Assembly (NCBI RefSeq): GCF_937952055.1
Contig: NZ_CALFYO010000034.1
Location: 1 to 64,000, forward strand
Source: an uncultured Piscinibacter sp.
Lineage (GTDB): Bacteria; Pseudomonadota; Gammaproteobacteria; Burkholderiales; Burkholderiaceae_C
Length of the DNA: 64,000 nt
Direction of reading: 5' to 3'
Shown here in pieces: positions 35,017 to 44,877 of the stretch; position 1 is the stretch's first letter, and every line of letters starts with the position of its first letter. Under the pieces are notes generated by a model. That model worked only from the letters and a program-made list of their open reading frames with translations. It was not told the origin of the DNA and searched no databases. Position numbers and translations under genes: made by a program.

Positions 35017-36135
35017 TCAGCGGATGCAGCCGCGCGCGTCCACCGGCCAGATCGCCTCGACGCGACCCGACTCCAGCCCGCCGCGCACGACGACGTAGTG
35101 GTCGTGCAGGTTGACCGTTGGGTCGCAATGGCCCGGGATCAGCCAGACGGTCTCGCCCAGCGCGGGCAGCGCGTCGCTGCCGCGGCGGCGCAGGATGCCG
35201 TGCTCGTCACCGCCGTTGATGAACTCGAGATCGAGACCGCGCACGCGCGGCGGCCCCGAGTCGATCGCATGCGACTTGTGGCCGGCGTCGACCACCGCAT
35301 GCGAGGTGCCGGCGCTCATCACCTGGGCCTTGACGAACAGCGCATGCTCGAAGGCCGGCGCGTGCGGCGCAGCGTGGTTGTCGGCGTAGTCGCGGTCCAT
35401 GAAGACGTAGCTGCCCACCTGCAGTTCGCCGTACAGGCCGCTGGCTGCCTCTAGCACGAAGGTGCCGGTGCCTGCGCCGGTGACCAGCGGGCAGGCGATG
35501 CCGGCGGAGGTGACACCCGCCTGCGCCGCCCTGGCCTGGCCGACCGCGTGACGGATCGCCGTCTCGCGCTCGGCCGGCGTGCGCAGATGCTGCGCCCGGC
35601 CGTGATACGCCTGCAGACCGGCGAAGCGCAGGCCGTGCGAGACCACCTGGTGCGCCAGCGCCACCGCGGCCGCCGGCGCGACGCCGCAGCGGCCGTGGCC
35701 GACGTCGACCTCGACGAACACGTCGGCCATCGTGCCCGCGGCCTTCAGCGCCGCCGCCAGGCGGTCGATGCCGAGCGCCGAATCGACGGCGAGCGAGAGC
35801 CTCGCGCGACCGGCCAGCGCGGCGAGCTCGGCGAGCTTGGCCGCGTCGATGACCTCGTTGCTGATGTAGATGTCGGCCACACCTGCCGCGGCCAGTGCCT
35901 GCGCCTCGGAGAGCTTCTGCACGCACACGCCCACCGCGCCGGCGGCCATCTGCAGCTGCGCGATCGCCGCGCTCTTGTGCGTCTTGGCGTGCGGCCGAAG
36001 CCGCATGCCGTGCTCGCGCGCATAGCCGGCCATGCGCTGGACGTTGCGCTCCAGCGCGTCAAGATCGATCACCAGCGCCGGTGTGGCGATCGCCGCGACA
36101 GGATCACCCGTCCGGGCCGCGGCGCCGACGCTCAT
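35017..36135 (-). CDS. DSD1-family PLP enzyme (D-serine/D-threonine dehydratase or aldolase)
   Basis: A 372-residue fold-type III PLP enzyme (alanine-racemase N-domain). The PLP-lysine segment RPHAKTHKS (Lys51/Lys54) is conserved in this family, and the C-terminal zinc-site GHCDPT segment follows. Family members are D-threonine aldolases or D-serine dehydratases that need a divalent metal. Its ATG overlaps the phosphatase stop by four bases. The actual substrate is not determined. Confidence 0.88.
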   Translation of the reverse strand: MSVGAAARTGDPVAAIATPALVIDLDALERNVQRMAGYAREHGMRLRPHAKTHKSAAIAQLQMAAGAVGVCVQKLSEAQALAAAGVADIYISNEVIDAAKLAELAALAGRARLSLAVDSALGIDRLAAALKAAGTMADVFVEVDVGHGRCGVAPAAAVALAHQVVSHGLRFAGLQAYHGRAQHLRTPAERETAIRHAVGQARAAQAGVTSAGIACPLVTGAGTGTFVLEAASGLYGELQVGSYVFMDRDYADNHAAPHAPAFEHALFVKAQVMSAGTSHAVVDAGHKSHAIDSGPPRVRGLDLEFINGGDEHGILRRRGSDALPALGETVWLIPGHCDPTVNLHDHYVVVRGGLESGRVEAIWPVDARGCIR

Positions 36136-36824
36136 GCCGCCTTCCCCAGCGCGGCGCGATTGACCCCGGCATCGCTGAATTCGTCGTGCACCTGCGCATC
36201 GAGATGCCCGGTGTCGGCCCAGCCGACCAGCGTCAGGCCCTGCGGGGTATGCAGCAGGCGGTTGATGCTCGCGTTGCCGAGTTGCCAGGAACGCGGCGCG
36301 CGCAGGTCGACGCGGGTGGCGGCGCGGTAGAGGCAGTCGAGCACGCCGCCATGCGCGACGAGGGCGAGCACCTCGCCCGGATGCCGCTCGGCCAGCGCGG
36401 TGACGCAGGCCACGCAGCGGTCGTAGAACGCGGACAGGGTCTCGCCGCCCTCGGGCCCGAACCCCGGCTCGCGGCGGCGCCAGCGCTCGCTCTGCACCGG
36501 ATGGTCGCGCTCGATCTCGGCCCAGGTCAGGCCCTCGAAGACGCCGAAGGCGCGCTCGCGCAGTCCCGGCTCGGGCTGGGGCGCGACGCCGGTGACCGCG
36601 GCCAGCGGCTGCGCGGTCTGCCAGGCGCGCTGCAGGTCGCTGGCGTAGATGCGGGTCACGCCTTCATCGGCCAGCGCCGCAGCCAGGCGCTGCGCCTGCC
36701 ACTGCCCCTTGTCGTTGAGCGGCACGTCGAGCTGGCCCTGGATGCGGGTGTCGACGTTCCAGGCCGTCTCGCCGTGCCGGATGGCGACGATGCGGGTGAT
36801 CTCCCCATCCAGCGGGTCGGGCAT
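36132..36824 (-). CDS. Histidine phosphatase-family protein
   Basis: A 230-residue phosphoglycerate-mutase-like phosphatase. The catalytic His17 is in AIRHGETAWN and the second in LVAHGGVLDC. The core pattern (DLQRAWQTAQPLA, FGVFEGLTWAEIE) resembles phosphatases of the GpmB/CobC type. Start at 36824, 8 nt after the YbhB stop. It overlaps the DSD1 gene by four bases. Confidence 0.9.
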   Translation of the reverse strand: MPDPLDGEITRIVAIRHGETAWNVDTRIQGQLDVPLNDKGQWQAQRLAAALADEGVTRIYASDLQRAWQTAQPLAAVTGVAPQPEPGLRERAFGVFEGLTWAEIERDHPVQSERWRRREPGFGPEGGETLSAFYDRCVACVTALAERHPGEVLALVAHGGVLDCLYRAATRVDLRAPRSWQLGNASINRLLHTPQGLTLVGWADTGHLDAQVHDEFSDAGVNRAALGKAA

Positions 36825-36832
36825 GGCCTGGC

Positions 36833-37459
36833 TCACGTCGCGAGGCGGCGATTGAGCGTGTAGGTGCCGGAGTAGGTGGCCTCGGCAAGAACATGCGGAT
36901 AGATGGCCTGGCGCACCTGAGGGCCGGTGAACGTGCCCTCGATCGGCGCGCGCGCCACGTCCAGCGCATACAGCGTGAACACGTAGTGATGCACCAGCGA
37001 ATCGTTGAAGGGCGGGAACGGGCCGTCGTAGCCGAAGTAGTTGCCGCCCATCTCGGCGTCGCCGGCGAACCAGCCGGTGTAGTCGTTCAGGCCGTGGCGC
37101 GCGCCATGCAGCGTGGCCGGGCCGCTCTTGCCGCGCGCCGTGAAGCCGCGGCTGAACTCGCCCTCGGCAATCGCCTGCAGCGTCGGCGGCAGGTCGACCA
37201 TCACCCAGTGAAAGAAGTCGACGCGTGGCAGATCCTCGGGCACCTCGCGGTCGGGCTTGTTGACGTCGTCGCCCTTGCTGGGCACGTCGAAATCGTGGCA
37301 GATCAGCGCGAAAGACTTCGTCCCCGCCGGCACCTCGCTCCACGACAGGTGCGGGTTGAGGTTGTCGGAGAAGCCGACACCGCCGTCGGCGAGCTGGCCC
37401 GCGGCGTAGCGCGCGGGGATGCGGTCGCCGTCGACCCAGCTGTCGCTGCAGAGCTTCAT
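36833..37459 (-). CDS. YbhB/YbcL (PEBP, Raf-kinase-inhibitor-like) protein
   Basis: A 208-residue PEBP-fold protein. The ligand site motifs are visible: DNLNPHLSW...ICHDFDVPSK and FHWVMVDLPP. Function in bacteria is poorly known; phospholipid or peptide binding is suggested. It starts at 37459, right after a strong Shine-Dalgarno (GAGGAGG). It belongs to the cfa-DUF1840-ybhB-phosphatase-DSD1 run. Confidence 0.92.
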   Translation of the reverse strand: MKLCSDSWVDGDRIPARYAAGQLADGGVGFSDNLNPHLSWSEVPAGTKSFALICHDFDVPSKGDDVNKPDREVPEDLPRVDFFHWVMVDLPPTLQAIAEGEFSRGFTARGKSGPATLHGARHGLNDYTGWFAGDAEMGGNYFGYDGPFPPFNDSLVHHYVFTLYALDVARAPIEGTFTGPQVRQAIYPHVLAEATYSGTYTLNRRLAT

Positions 37460-37474
37460 GAGTTCCTCCTCAGA

Positions 37475-37798
37475 TCAGACACCCCAGACAATGTCCTTCC
37501 CGGCAGTGTGCGCGCGCTTCATCATCTCGATCATCGGCCAGGCGCGCTGGCGCAGCGATACGCCCTCGCGCGGCGGCAAGGTGCGACCTTCGGCCTCGGC
37601 CTCGCGCTCGGCCCGAGCCCGAGCGGCTTCTTCGTCGGCCACGGCGCGCTCGATCGCGGCCATCGCCGCGGGCATCGCCGCCGGTTCGATGATGCCCTGG
37701 GTCGCCGGCTCCTTGCCGATGATGCGCAGCACCTGGTCGCCCGAGGGGCCCATCATGATGAGATCGCCGGCAGCCTTGGACTTGAACTTGTAGATCAT
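37475..37798 (-). CDS. DUF1840-family protein
   Basis: A 107-residue protein matching DUF1840, largely restricted to betaproteobacteria (MIYKFKSKAAGDLIMMGP...VSLRQRAWPMIEMMKRAHTAGKDIVWGV). No function is known. It overlaps cfa by four bases (ATGA, 37795-37798). Confidence 0.9.
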   Translation of the reverse strand: MIYKFKSKAAGDLIMMGPSGDQVLRIIGKEPATQGIIEPAAMPAAMAAIERAVADEEAARARAEREAEAEGRTLPPREGVSLRQRAWPMIEMMKRAHTAGKDIVWGV

Positions 37799-39063
37799 GG
37801 CTCGCGTGCGGATGCGTACATGTAGCCGCGGTTGAACGGATAAGCCGATTGTGCCCCCCTCAGCGCACCGCCCGCCACGTTGCCGTCGGGCCTCGACGCG
37901 AGCATCTGGTAGAGCGCGATCCAGCCCTGCTCGAAGCTCATCGCGCTGCCGGCGAGGTACATGCGAAAGGCACGCGCGACACGCTCGCCCGCGATGCGGC
38001 GTGCCGCCTCCATCTGCGCCTCCAGGCCGTCGCTCCAGGCCCACAGCGTGCGCGCGTAATGCGGACGCAGGTTCTCCACGTCCAGCGGCTCGAGGCCCTG
38101 CTCGGCCAACGTGCGCATCACCTGCGAGACGTGCAGCAATTCGCCACCGGGGAAGATGTAGCGGTCGATGAAGTCTCCCATGCCGGCGCCGAGCTGGTCG
38201 TTGCGCGTGCCGCCGGCGGTGATGCCATGGTTCATCAGCAGACCGCCGGGCCGCAGCAGGCGCTGGATCTTCGCGAAGTAGGCTGGCAGCTGCGCCAGGC
38301 CGACATGCTCGAACATGCCCACTGAAGCGATCTTGTCGAAAGGCTCGTCCTCTGGCAGATCGCGATAGTCTTGCAACTGCATCGTCACCCGCCCACGAAG
38401 GCCGCGCTGCTCGATCAGCGCGTTGACGTGCGCATGCTGGTGACGCGACAGCGTGATGCCCTCGGCACGCACCCCGTACTGCTCGGCGGCCCAGAGAAGC
38501 AGGCCGCCCCAGCCCGCGCCGATGTCCAGGAAGCGTTCACCCTCGCGCAGCATCAGCTTGCGGCAGATGTGGTCGAGCTTGGCCTCCTGCGCCTGCGCCA
38601 GCGTCATCGCGCGCTCGCGGTAGTAGGCGCAGGAGTAGACCCGCCGCGGGTCCAGCCAGAGCGCATAGAAGTCGTCCGACACGTCGTAGTGGAACTGCAC
38701 CTGCTTCGCGTCGGTCTCCGGGTGGTGGCGCTGGCGCGAGCGCACCTGGCGCCACAGCTGGCGCCACCAACTCAGCGCCGGCAGGGGTGTGGCCAACTCG
38801 CGCGGGTCGGTGCCCACGATCTGCGCCGCGATTGCCATCAGGTCGCGCAGCGTACCGTCGAAGTCGAGCCGACCTTCGACGTAATCCTCGCCGATGCGGC
38901 CGATATGACCACTGGCGAGATGCGCCAGCGTGGACCACTGCTGCAGCCTCAGCGTCACCACGGCCGACTCGGGGCCGAAGCGCTGACCGCCGGGCAGTTG
39001 CAGGGCGAGGGGTAGCGACAGGCCGGCGAGCCGGCGTTCCAGGACGGCGTCGAGAGCACCCAT
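37795..39063 (-). CDS. Cyclopropane-fatty-acyl-phospholipid synthase family protein
   Basis: A 422-residue SAM-dependent enzyme of the CFA synthase family, which methylenates unsaturated membrane acyl chains. The SAM loop FLDIGAGWGGLLLWAAEQYG (residues about 183-202), the SVGMFEHVG segment and the bicarbonate-site DRYIFPGGELL are present. A Shine-Dalgarno (AGGAGG) lies 7 bp before the ATG. Confidence 0.9.
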   Translation of the reverse strand: MGALDAVLERRLAGLSLPLALQLPGGQRFGPESAVVTLRLQQWSTLAHLASGHIGRIGEDYVEGRLDFDGTLRDLMAIAAQIVGTDPRELATPLPALSWWRQLWRQVRSRQRHHPETDAKQVQFHYDVSDDFYALWLDPRRVYSCAYYRERAMTLAQAQEAKLDHICRKLMLREGERFLDIGAGWGGLLLWAAEQYGVRAEGITLSRHQHAHVNALIEQRGLRGRVTMQLQDYRDLPEDEPFDKIASVGMFEHVGLAQLPAYFAKIQRLLRPGGLLMNHGITAGGTRNDQLGAGMGDFIDRYIFPGGELLHVSQVMRTLAEQGLEPLDVENLRPHYARTLWAWSDGLEAQMEAARRIAGERVARAFRMYLAGSAMSFEQGWIALYQMLASRPDGNVAGGALRGAQSAYPFNRGYMYASAREP

Positions 39064-39123
39064 GCGAGACCTCCTTGCGCCGGGACTCTAGCGGCGGGAG
39101 CCTGTTCGCGACAGTGCGTCGGC

Positions 39124-39790
39124 TCAATCCCCCGAGGCGGCGGCGGGGAAGTCGTGGCCCTCGCCCGCGCGGTGCCTGTGCAGCGCCACCGCGCGATGGT
39201 CCGCGGGAGGCGGGAGCAGCGCTCCGAAGTCAGTGGCCACCAGGGCGGGCGCGAACAGAAATTCCTGGAAGTCGTGGCAGCCGGAACGCAGCAGGAACTG
39301 GCGCTGCGCCTCGGTCTCCACGCACTCGGCAATCACCTGCAGGCCCAGCGCCCGGCCGAGGTTGACGACGGCATTGACGATGCACGCGTCTCTGGCGTCG
39401 CCCAGCAGGTCGGTGATGAAGCTGCGGTCGATCTTCAGCCGGCCGATCGGCAGCCGCTGCAGGTAGCCGAGGCTGGAGTAGCCGTGCCGAAGTCGTCGAT
39501 GGCGAGATGTGGCGCGTCACCGGTACGGTCGTGCTATCGAAGCGGCGCACCAGACTGACTGAAGCGAGCGGCGCGCGTGCGCCGGCGGAGGCTTCTTCCC
39601 AGAAGCACAGGTCCTCGGGGGTGGCAGCCAGCGCCAGCGCGGTGTGGCTGACCAGCTGCGGTGGGTCGCAGCCCAGCAGTCTCGCGGCAACCGCGTTGGC
39701 GGCGATCACGCGCTGCGATTCGGCCTCGACCACCCACACGGCGTTCGGCAACGCCTCGATCAGCGCCTGCCAATCAGGCGCCGCGCTCAC
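39124..39790 (-). pseudogene. Remnant of a PAS-GGDEF-EAL protein
   Basis: A GTG at 39790 overlaps the HD-GYP stop (GTGA) and begins a PAS domain (residues 1-80: DWQALIEALPNAVWVVEAESQ...VRRFDSTTVPVTR). The frame then jumps to EAL sequence (HLAIDDFGT) at about 39500, and after a second one-base shift continues (GYSSLGYLQRLPIGRLKIDRS; longer, about 39495-39330) to the EAL end (VIAECVETEAQRQF...FAPALVATDFG). The middle of the protein, including any GGDEF domain and most of EAL (roughly 1 kb), is missing, and three reading frames are needed. This is a dead gene. Confidence 0.85.
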
Positions 39791-41088
39791 GCCGGATCGT
39801 CGGCGCCGCGGGCCGGTTCGAAGAAGTAGGCGACGCGCGGGCGGGGCGACAGGTAGGCGAGCGTGGTGGGCGGCAATTGCTGCGGGCGCAGGCTGCGGCG
39901 GATGCCCAGTCCCTCGGTCTTCTCCAGGTCGAGGATCAGCGCCTCGTCGCGCGGCACCTTGGGCTCGTGCACCATCACGCGCGGCTTCAGCGGGCGGCTG
40001 GAGTTCACCGCCACCACCAGCGCGTAGCGGTCGTCGGTGAGCTGCACCGCCGAACCCGGCGGGTAGACACCCATCATCTTGATGAAGGCGCCGAGGATCG
40101 CGGTGTCGAACTTGGCCTTGCTCTGCGCGAACAGCATCGACAGCGACTCGTGCGGCGTCAACGCCCTGGCGACGATGTGCGGATTGCACAGGTTGTCGTA
40201 CCGATTGACCAAGGCGACGATGCGCGACAGCGCACTCATGCGGTCGGTGTTGAGGTTGAGCGGAAAGCCGCTGCCGTCGGCGTGCTCGTGGTGCTGTGCG
40301 ATGACCAGCTTCGCGCCGGGGCTCAGGCCCATATTGCGCGCCTGAGCGATGCCGAAGGCGACGTGCTCCTCGTACAGGCGCAGCTCGGCAGCGCTGAAAT
40401 GATCTTCGCGGTGTCGCACTCGGTCGGGCAGTTCGAGCTTGCCGACGTCGTGCATCAGCGCGCCGACGGCGAGGTCGTGCATGTCGGCATCGGCGAGGCC
40501 GAAGGTACGACCCATCAACATCGAGATCAGCGTGACGTTCAACGCATGGGCCGACGTCTTCTCGCCCGCCGCCTCGGACAGCAGCCGGATGCACAGTTCG
40601 TCTTCGCCGAGCATCTTCTCGGCCAATGCCCTGGCCAGCGCTCCAACCTGCACGCCTGCGTCCGCCGGCCGGATGGGCACGAGGTCAAAGGCCTGCTTGA
40701 GCTCGCGCGTCGCCTCGGCGAACTGGCGTTCGCACAGCTGCAACGCGGCACGTTGTGCGGCGAGCCTTCGCTTCAGTTCGTGGCTGGCCTTCGCCTCCGG
40801 CGAATCCTCGCGGGTCGCGGCCGAGACCGGCCGCGCTGCCAGGCCGGACTTGGTCGCCGCGACCGGTTCCGCCGCGCGCTCGTCCTCGCGTGCGAGGTCG
40901 CTGTGCTGGCTGCTCCAGCGCACCCGCTTCAGCCCGAGCGCACGGAGCGTCCCGATCTGCTCCTCGGAGACGATGCGAAAGCTGCTCAGTGGAACGGGGT
41001 GAGCCAGCCAGCCGAGGTCCAGGTGAACGAACATGCCTACACGCAGGGACGCGACGTCGATGGTTTCGTGGGCGGTGGCAGTGGACAT
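39787..41088 (-). CDS. HD-GYP domain cyclic-di-GMP phosphodiesterase
   Basis: A 433-residue protein: DUF3391-type N-domain (residues 5-60, RVGMFVHLDLGWLAHP), a linker, and an HD-GYP domain with MHDVGKLELPD (HD) and HHEHADGSGFP (GYP position reads G-F-P). HD-GYP enzymes hydrolyse cyclic di-GMP. Start at 41088; the region up to 42090 in the same frame is a shadow. It is divergent from pcaI. Confidence 0.88.
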   Translation of the reverse strand: MSTATAHETIDVASLRVGMFVHLDLGWLAHPVPLSSFRIVSEEQIGTLRALGLKRVRWSSQHSDLAREDERAAEPVAATKSGLAARPVSAATREDSPEAKASHELKRRLAAQRAALQLCERQFAEATRELKQAFDLVPIRPADAGVQVGALARALAEKMLGEDELCIRLLSEAAGEKTSAHALNVTLISMLMGRTFGLADADMHDLAVGALMHDVGKLELPDRVRHREDHFSAAELRLYEEHVAFGIAQARNMGLSPGAKLVIAQHHEHADGSGFPLNLNTDRMSALSRIVALVNRYDNLCNPHIVARALTPHESLSMLFAQSKAKFDTAILGAFIKMMGVYPPGSAVQLTDDRYALVVAVNSSRPLKPRVMVHEPKVPRDEALILDLEKTEGLGIRRSLRPQQLPPTTLAYLSPRPRVAYFFEPARGADDPA

Positions 41089-41163
41089 GGTGAGACCGGT
41101 ACAGCAGCCCCAGCGGGACTTGCCAGGGTTTCGGCAGCCGAGCCGACCGACTTGAGCGGCCGC

Positions 41164-41220
41164 TTGCACATTCGCGCCGGATGGCCCTATACTGTTCCAT
41201 AGTAGAACTTGAGTTCTACT
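41164..41220 (+). promoter_or_regulatory. pca promoter with perfect 20-bp palindromic operator
   Basis: A sigma-70 type promoter is visible: TTGCAC (41164-41169), an 18-bp spacer and TATACT (41188-41193), giving a start near 41200. Directly after it lies the perfect inverted repeat AGTAGAACT-TG-AGTTCTACT (41201-41220). This is where a repressor would block initiation or early elongation. The cognate regulator is not identified; PobR (IclR) in this window or an off-window regulator are candidates. Confidence 0.75.
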
Positions 41221-41256
41221 GGCGAACTTTCTGCTCCTAGCCACCGCATCCAGTTC

Positions 41257-41922
41257 ATGATCGACAAGTGCGTCAGCGACCCCGTCGCCGCCCTCGCGGA
41301 CGTGCCGGACGGCGCGACGGTGATGATCGGCGGCTTCGGCGGTGCCGGTCAGCCGGCCGCGCTGATCGAGGCGCTGATCGCCCAGGGCGCGCGCGAGCTC
41401 ACCATCGTCAACAACAACGCGGGCAACGGCGAGACCGGGCTGGCCGCGCTGCTCAAGGCCGGGCGGGTGCGCAAGATCGTCTGCTCCTTCCCGCGCCAGG
41501 CCGACTCGCAGGTGTTCGACGCGCTCTACCGCGCCGGCAGGATCGAGCTGGAACTGGTGCCGCAGGGCAACTTGGCCGAGCGCATCCGCGCCGCGGGTGC
41601 CGGCATCGGCGGCTTCTTCACGCCGACCGGCTACGGCACGGATCTCGCGCGCGGCAAGGAGACGCGCGAGATCGGCGGCCGCATGCACGTGCTCGAGTCG
41701 CCGCTGCACGCCGACGTCGCGCTGATCCAGGCCGAGCGAGGCGACCGCTGGGGCAACCTCGTCTACCGCAAGACGGCGCGCAATTTCGGACCGATCATGG
41801 CCACCGCCGCCACGCTGACCATCGCCGCAGTGCACGAGGTCGTGCCCCTGGGCGGGCTCGACCCCGAGCACATCGTCACACCGGGGATCTTCGTGCAGCG
41901 GATCGTGAAGGTGCCGCGATGA
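41257..41922 (+). CDS. pcaI: 3-oxoadipate (3-oxoacid) CoA-transferase subunit A
   Basis: A 221-residue alpha subunit. It transfers CoA from succinyl-CoA to 3-oxoadipate together with PcaJ. The GGFGGAGQPAALIEAL and GVEADLxxP-type segments (LVPQGNLAERIRAAGAGIGGFFTPTGYGT) are typical. Start at 41257 (MIDKCVSDP). Its stop overlaps the pcaJ start (ATGA). Confidence 0.93.
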   Translation: MIDKCVSDPVAALADVPDGATVMIGGFGGAGQPAALIEALIAQGARELTIVNNNAGNGETGLAALLKAGRVRKIVCSFPRQADSQVFDALYRAGRIELELVPQGNLAERIRAAGAGIGGFFTPTGYGTDLARGKETREIGGRMHVLESPLHADVALIQAERGDRWGNLVYRKTARNFGPIMATAATLTIAAVHEVVPLGGLDPEHIVTPGIFVQRIVKVPR

Positions 41923-42554
41923 AACGTCGGAACCGCGACCAACTGGCCGAGCGCGTGGCGCGCGACATCCCCGAAGGCGCCTATGTGAACCTGGGCATCG
42001 GACTGCCCACGCGGGTGGCCAACCACCTTCCGCCCGATCGGGAGGTGATCCTGCACAGCGAGAACGGCGTGCTCGGCATGGGCCCGGCACCGGCGCCCGG
42101 GGAGGAAGATCCCGACCTGATCAACGCCGGCAAGCAGCCGGTGACGCTGCGGCCCGGCGGCGCCTTCTTCCACCATGCCGACTCCTTCGCGATGATGCGC
42201 GGCGGCCACCTCGATCTGTGCGTGCTCGGCGCGTTCCAGGTGTCGGTGAGGGGCGACCTGGCCAACTGGCACACCGGCGCGCCCGACGCGATCCCCGCGG
42301 TTGGCGGCGCGATGGACCTGGCCATCGGCGCGAAGAAGACCTGGGTGATGATGGAACACCTCACCAAGTCCGGGCAGAGCAAGATCGTCGCGCAGTGCAG
42401 CTACCCGCTCACCGGCATCGCCTGCGTGAGCCGAATCTACACCGACCTCGCCGTGATCGACGTGACGCCGCAGGGGCTGACGGTGATCGAGATCATCGAC
42501 GGACTGACCCACGCCGAACTGCAGCGTCTCACCGGCGTGCCGCTGAATGCCTGA
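41919..42554 (+). CDS. pcaJ: 3-oxoadipate (3-oxoacid) CoA-transferase subunit B
   Basis: A 211-residue beta subunit, with the catalytic glutamate in SENGVLGMGPAP and VNLGIGLPTRVANHLP near the start. It works as a heterodimer with PcaI. It is translationally coupled to pcaI by the four-base overlap and precedes pcaF. Confidence 0.93.
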   Translation: MKRRNRDQLAERVARDIPEGAYVNLGIGLPTRVANHLPPDREVILHSENGVLGMGPAPAPGEEDPDLINAGKQPVTLRPGGAFFHHADSFAMMRGGHLDLCVLGAFQVSVRGDLANWHTGAPDAIPAVGGAMDLAIGAKKTWVMMEHLTKSGQSKIVAQCSYPLTGIACVSRIYTDLAVIDVTPQGLTVIEIIDGLTHAELQRLTGVPLNA

Positions 42555-42572
42555 ATCCGAACCGGAGACACC

Positions 42573-43771
<1,199 letters not shown>

Positions 43772-43775
<4 letters not shown>

Positions 43776-44707
43776 TCGCCACGGCCGAGATCGAAGCTGC
43801 GGCGGCGCGAATCGCGCCGCACGTGCGTCGCACGCCGCTGTGGACGCTGCCCAGCGTGGCGCTGGGCCTGACCGGTCCGCCCTTCGAGGTCTGGCTCAAG
43901 CTCGAGCAGCTGCAGGTTTCGGGAAGCTTCAAGGCGCGCGGCATGTTCAATCGCCTCCTCGCCAACCCCCTCCCGACTGCCGGCGTGATCGCCGCCTCGG
44001 GCGGCAACGCCGGCATCGCCACCGCCACCGCGGCACGGGCGCTGGGTGCGCCGGCAGAGATCTTCGTGCCCACCGTGATCTCGCCGGCCAAGCGCAAGCG
44101 CTTGGAAGGGCTGGGCGCGCGCGTGGTGGTCACCGGATCGGTCTATGCCGACGCTCTGGCCGCCTGCGAGCAACGCCAACGCGAAAGCGGCGCGCTGATG
44201 ACGCATGCCTACGACCAGCCCGAAGTACTGGCAGGTGCCGGCACGCTGGCGCGCGAGATCGAGCAGCAGGCGGGTCTGCCCGATGCGTTGCTCGTCAGCG
44301 TCGGCGGCGGTGGGCTGGCGGGAGGCATCGCCTCCTGGTTCGGCGGTCGCACGCGCATCGTCGCGCTGGAACCCGAAGGTGCGCCGACGTTGCACGCCGC
44401 ACTGGCCGCCGGCGCACCCGTCGATGTCGAGATCAGCGGCCTCGCCGCCGACGCGCTTGGCGCAAAGCGCATCGGTTCGCTCGCTTGGGCGGTGGCGCAG
44501 CGCCATGCCATGGAGTCACTGCTGCTGAGCGATGACGCCATCCTCGACGCACAGCGCTGGCTCTGGCAGTCGTTCAAGCTCGCGGTGGAGCCGGCCGCGG
44601 CCTTGCCGCTCGCCGCGCTGCGTGGCGGCGCCTGGCGACCGCGCGAGGGGCAGCGCGTCTGCCTCGTGCTGTGCGGCGCGAACGTGGATCCGGCAACGCT
44701 GACCTGA
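43772..44707 (+). CDS. Threonine/serine dehydratase-like PLP enzyme
   Basis: A 311-residue fold-type II PLP enzyme. The cofactor lysine is in LQVSGSFKARGMF (Lys54), and the phosphate-binding glycine loop is SGGNAGIATA. GGGGLAGG closes the active site. Members deaminate threonine or serine, or racemise amino acids. It uses a GTG start at 43772 coupled to pcaF, so it is probably cotranscribed with the pca genes although its role there is unclear. Confidence 0.85.
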
Positions 44708-44852
44708 TCGCTCGCGCAACCGATGCCGCGACGGCAGCGCTGGCCATCGGCGGTGCTGGTGGGGGGGCGCCGCCATGCCGGCCGATGCCTCGTTGACGGC
44801 ATCGCTGGCTGCCTTCCGCACTGCCAAACGATGGGGTTCAAGGGGACCCATC

Positions 44853-44869
44853 GGCGCTTCGACAGCGCC
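44853..44869. terminator. Possible bidirectional hairpin between convergent genes
   Basis: GGCGCT-TCGAC-AGCGCC (44853-44869) is a perfect 6-bp stem between the convergent dehydratase and rocD genes. No U-tract follows, so activity as an intrinsic terminator is uncertain. The rest of the 44708-44877 gap holds no gene. Confidence 0.3.
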
Positions 44870-44877
44870 CGCCTCGG

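Noticed and set aside
39500..39790. Functional short PAS protein
   Set aside because: The PAS frame runs into meaningless sequence after the junction and keeps no output domain, so a dead gene is simpler.
41201..41220. Palindrome as a terminator
   Set aside because: No T-run follows, and it lies just after a -10 hexamer and before pcaI, which fits an operator better.
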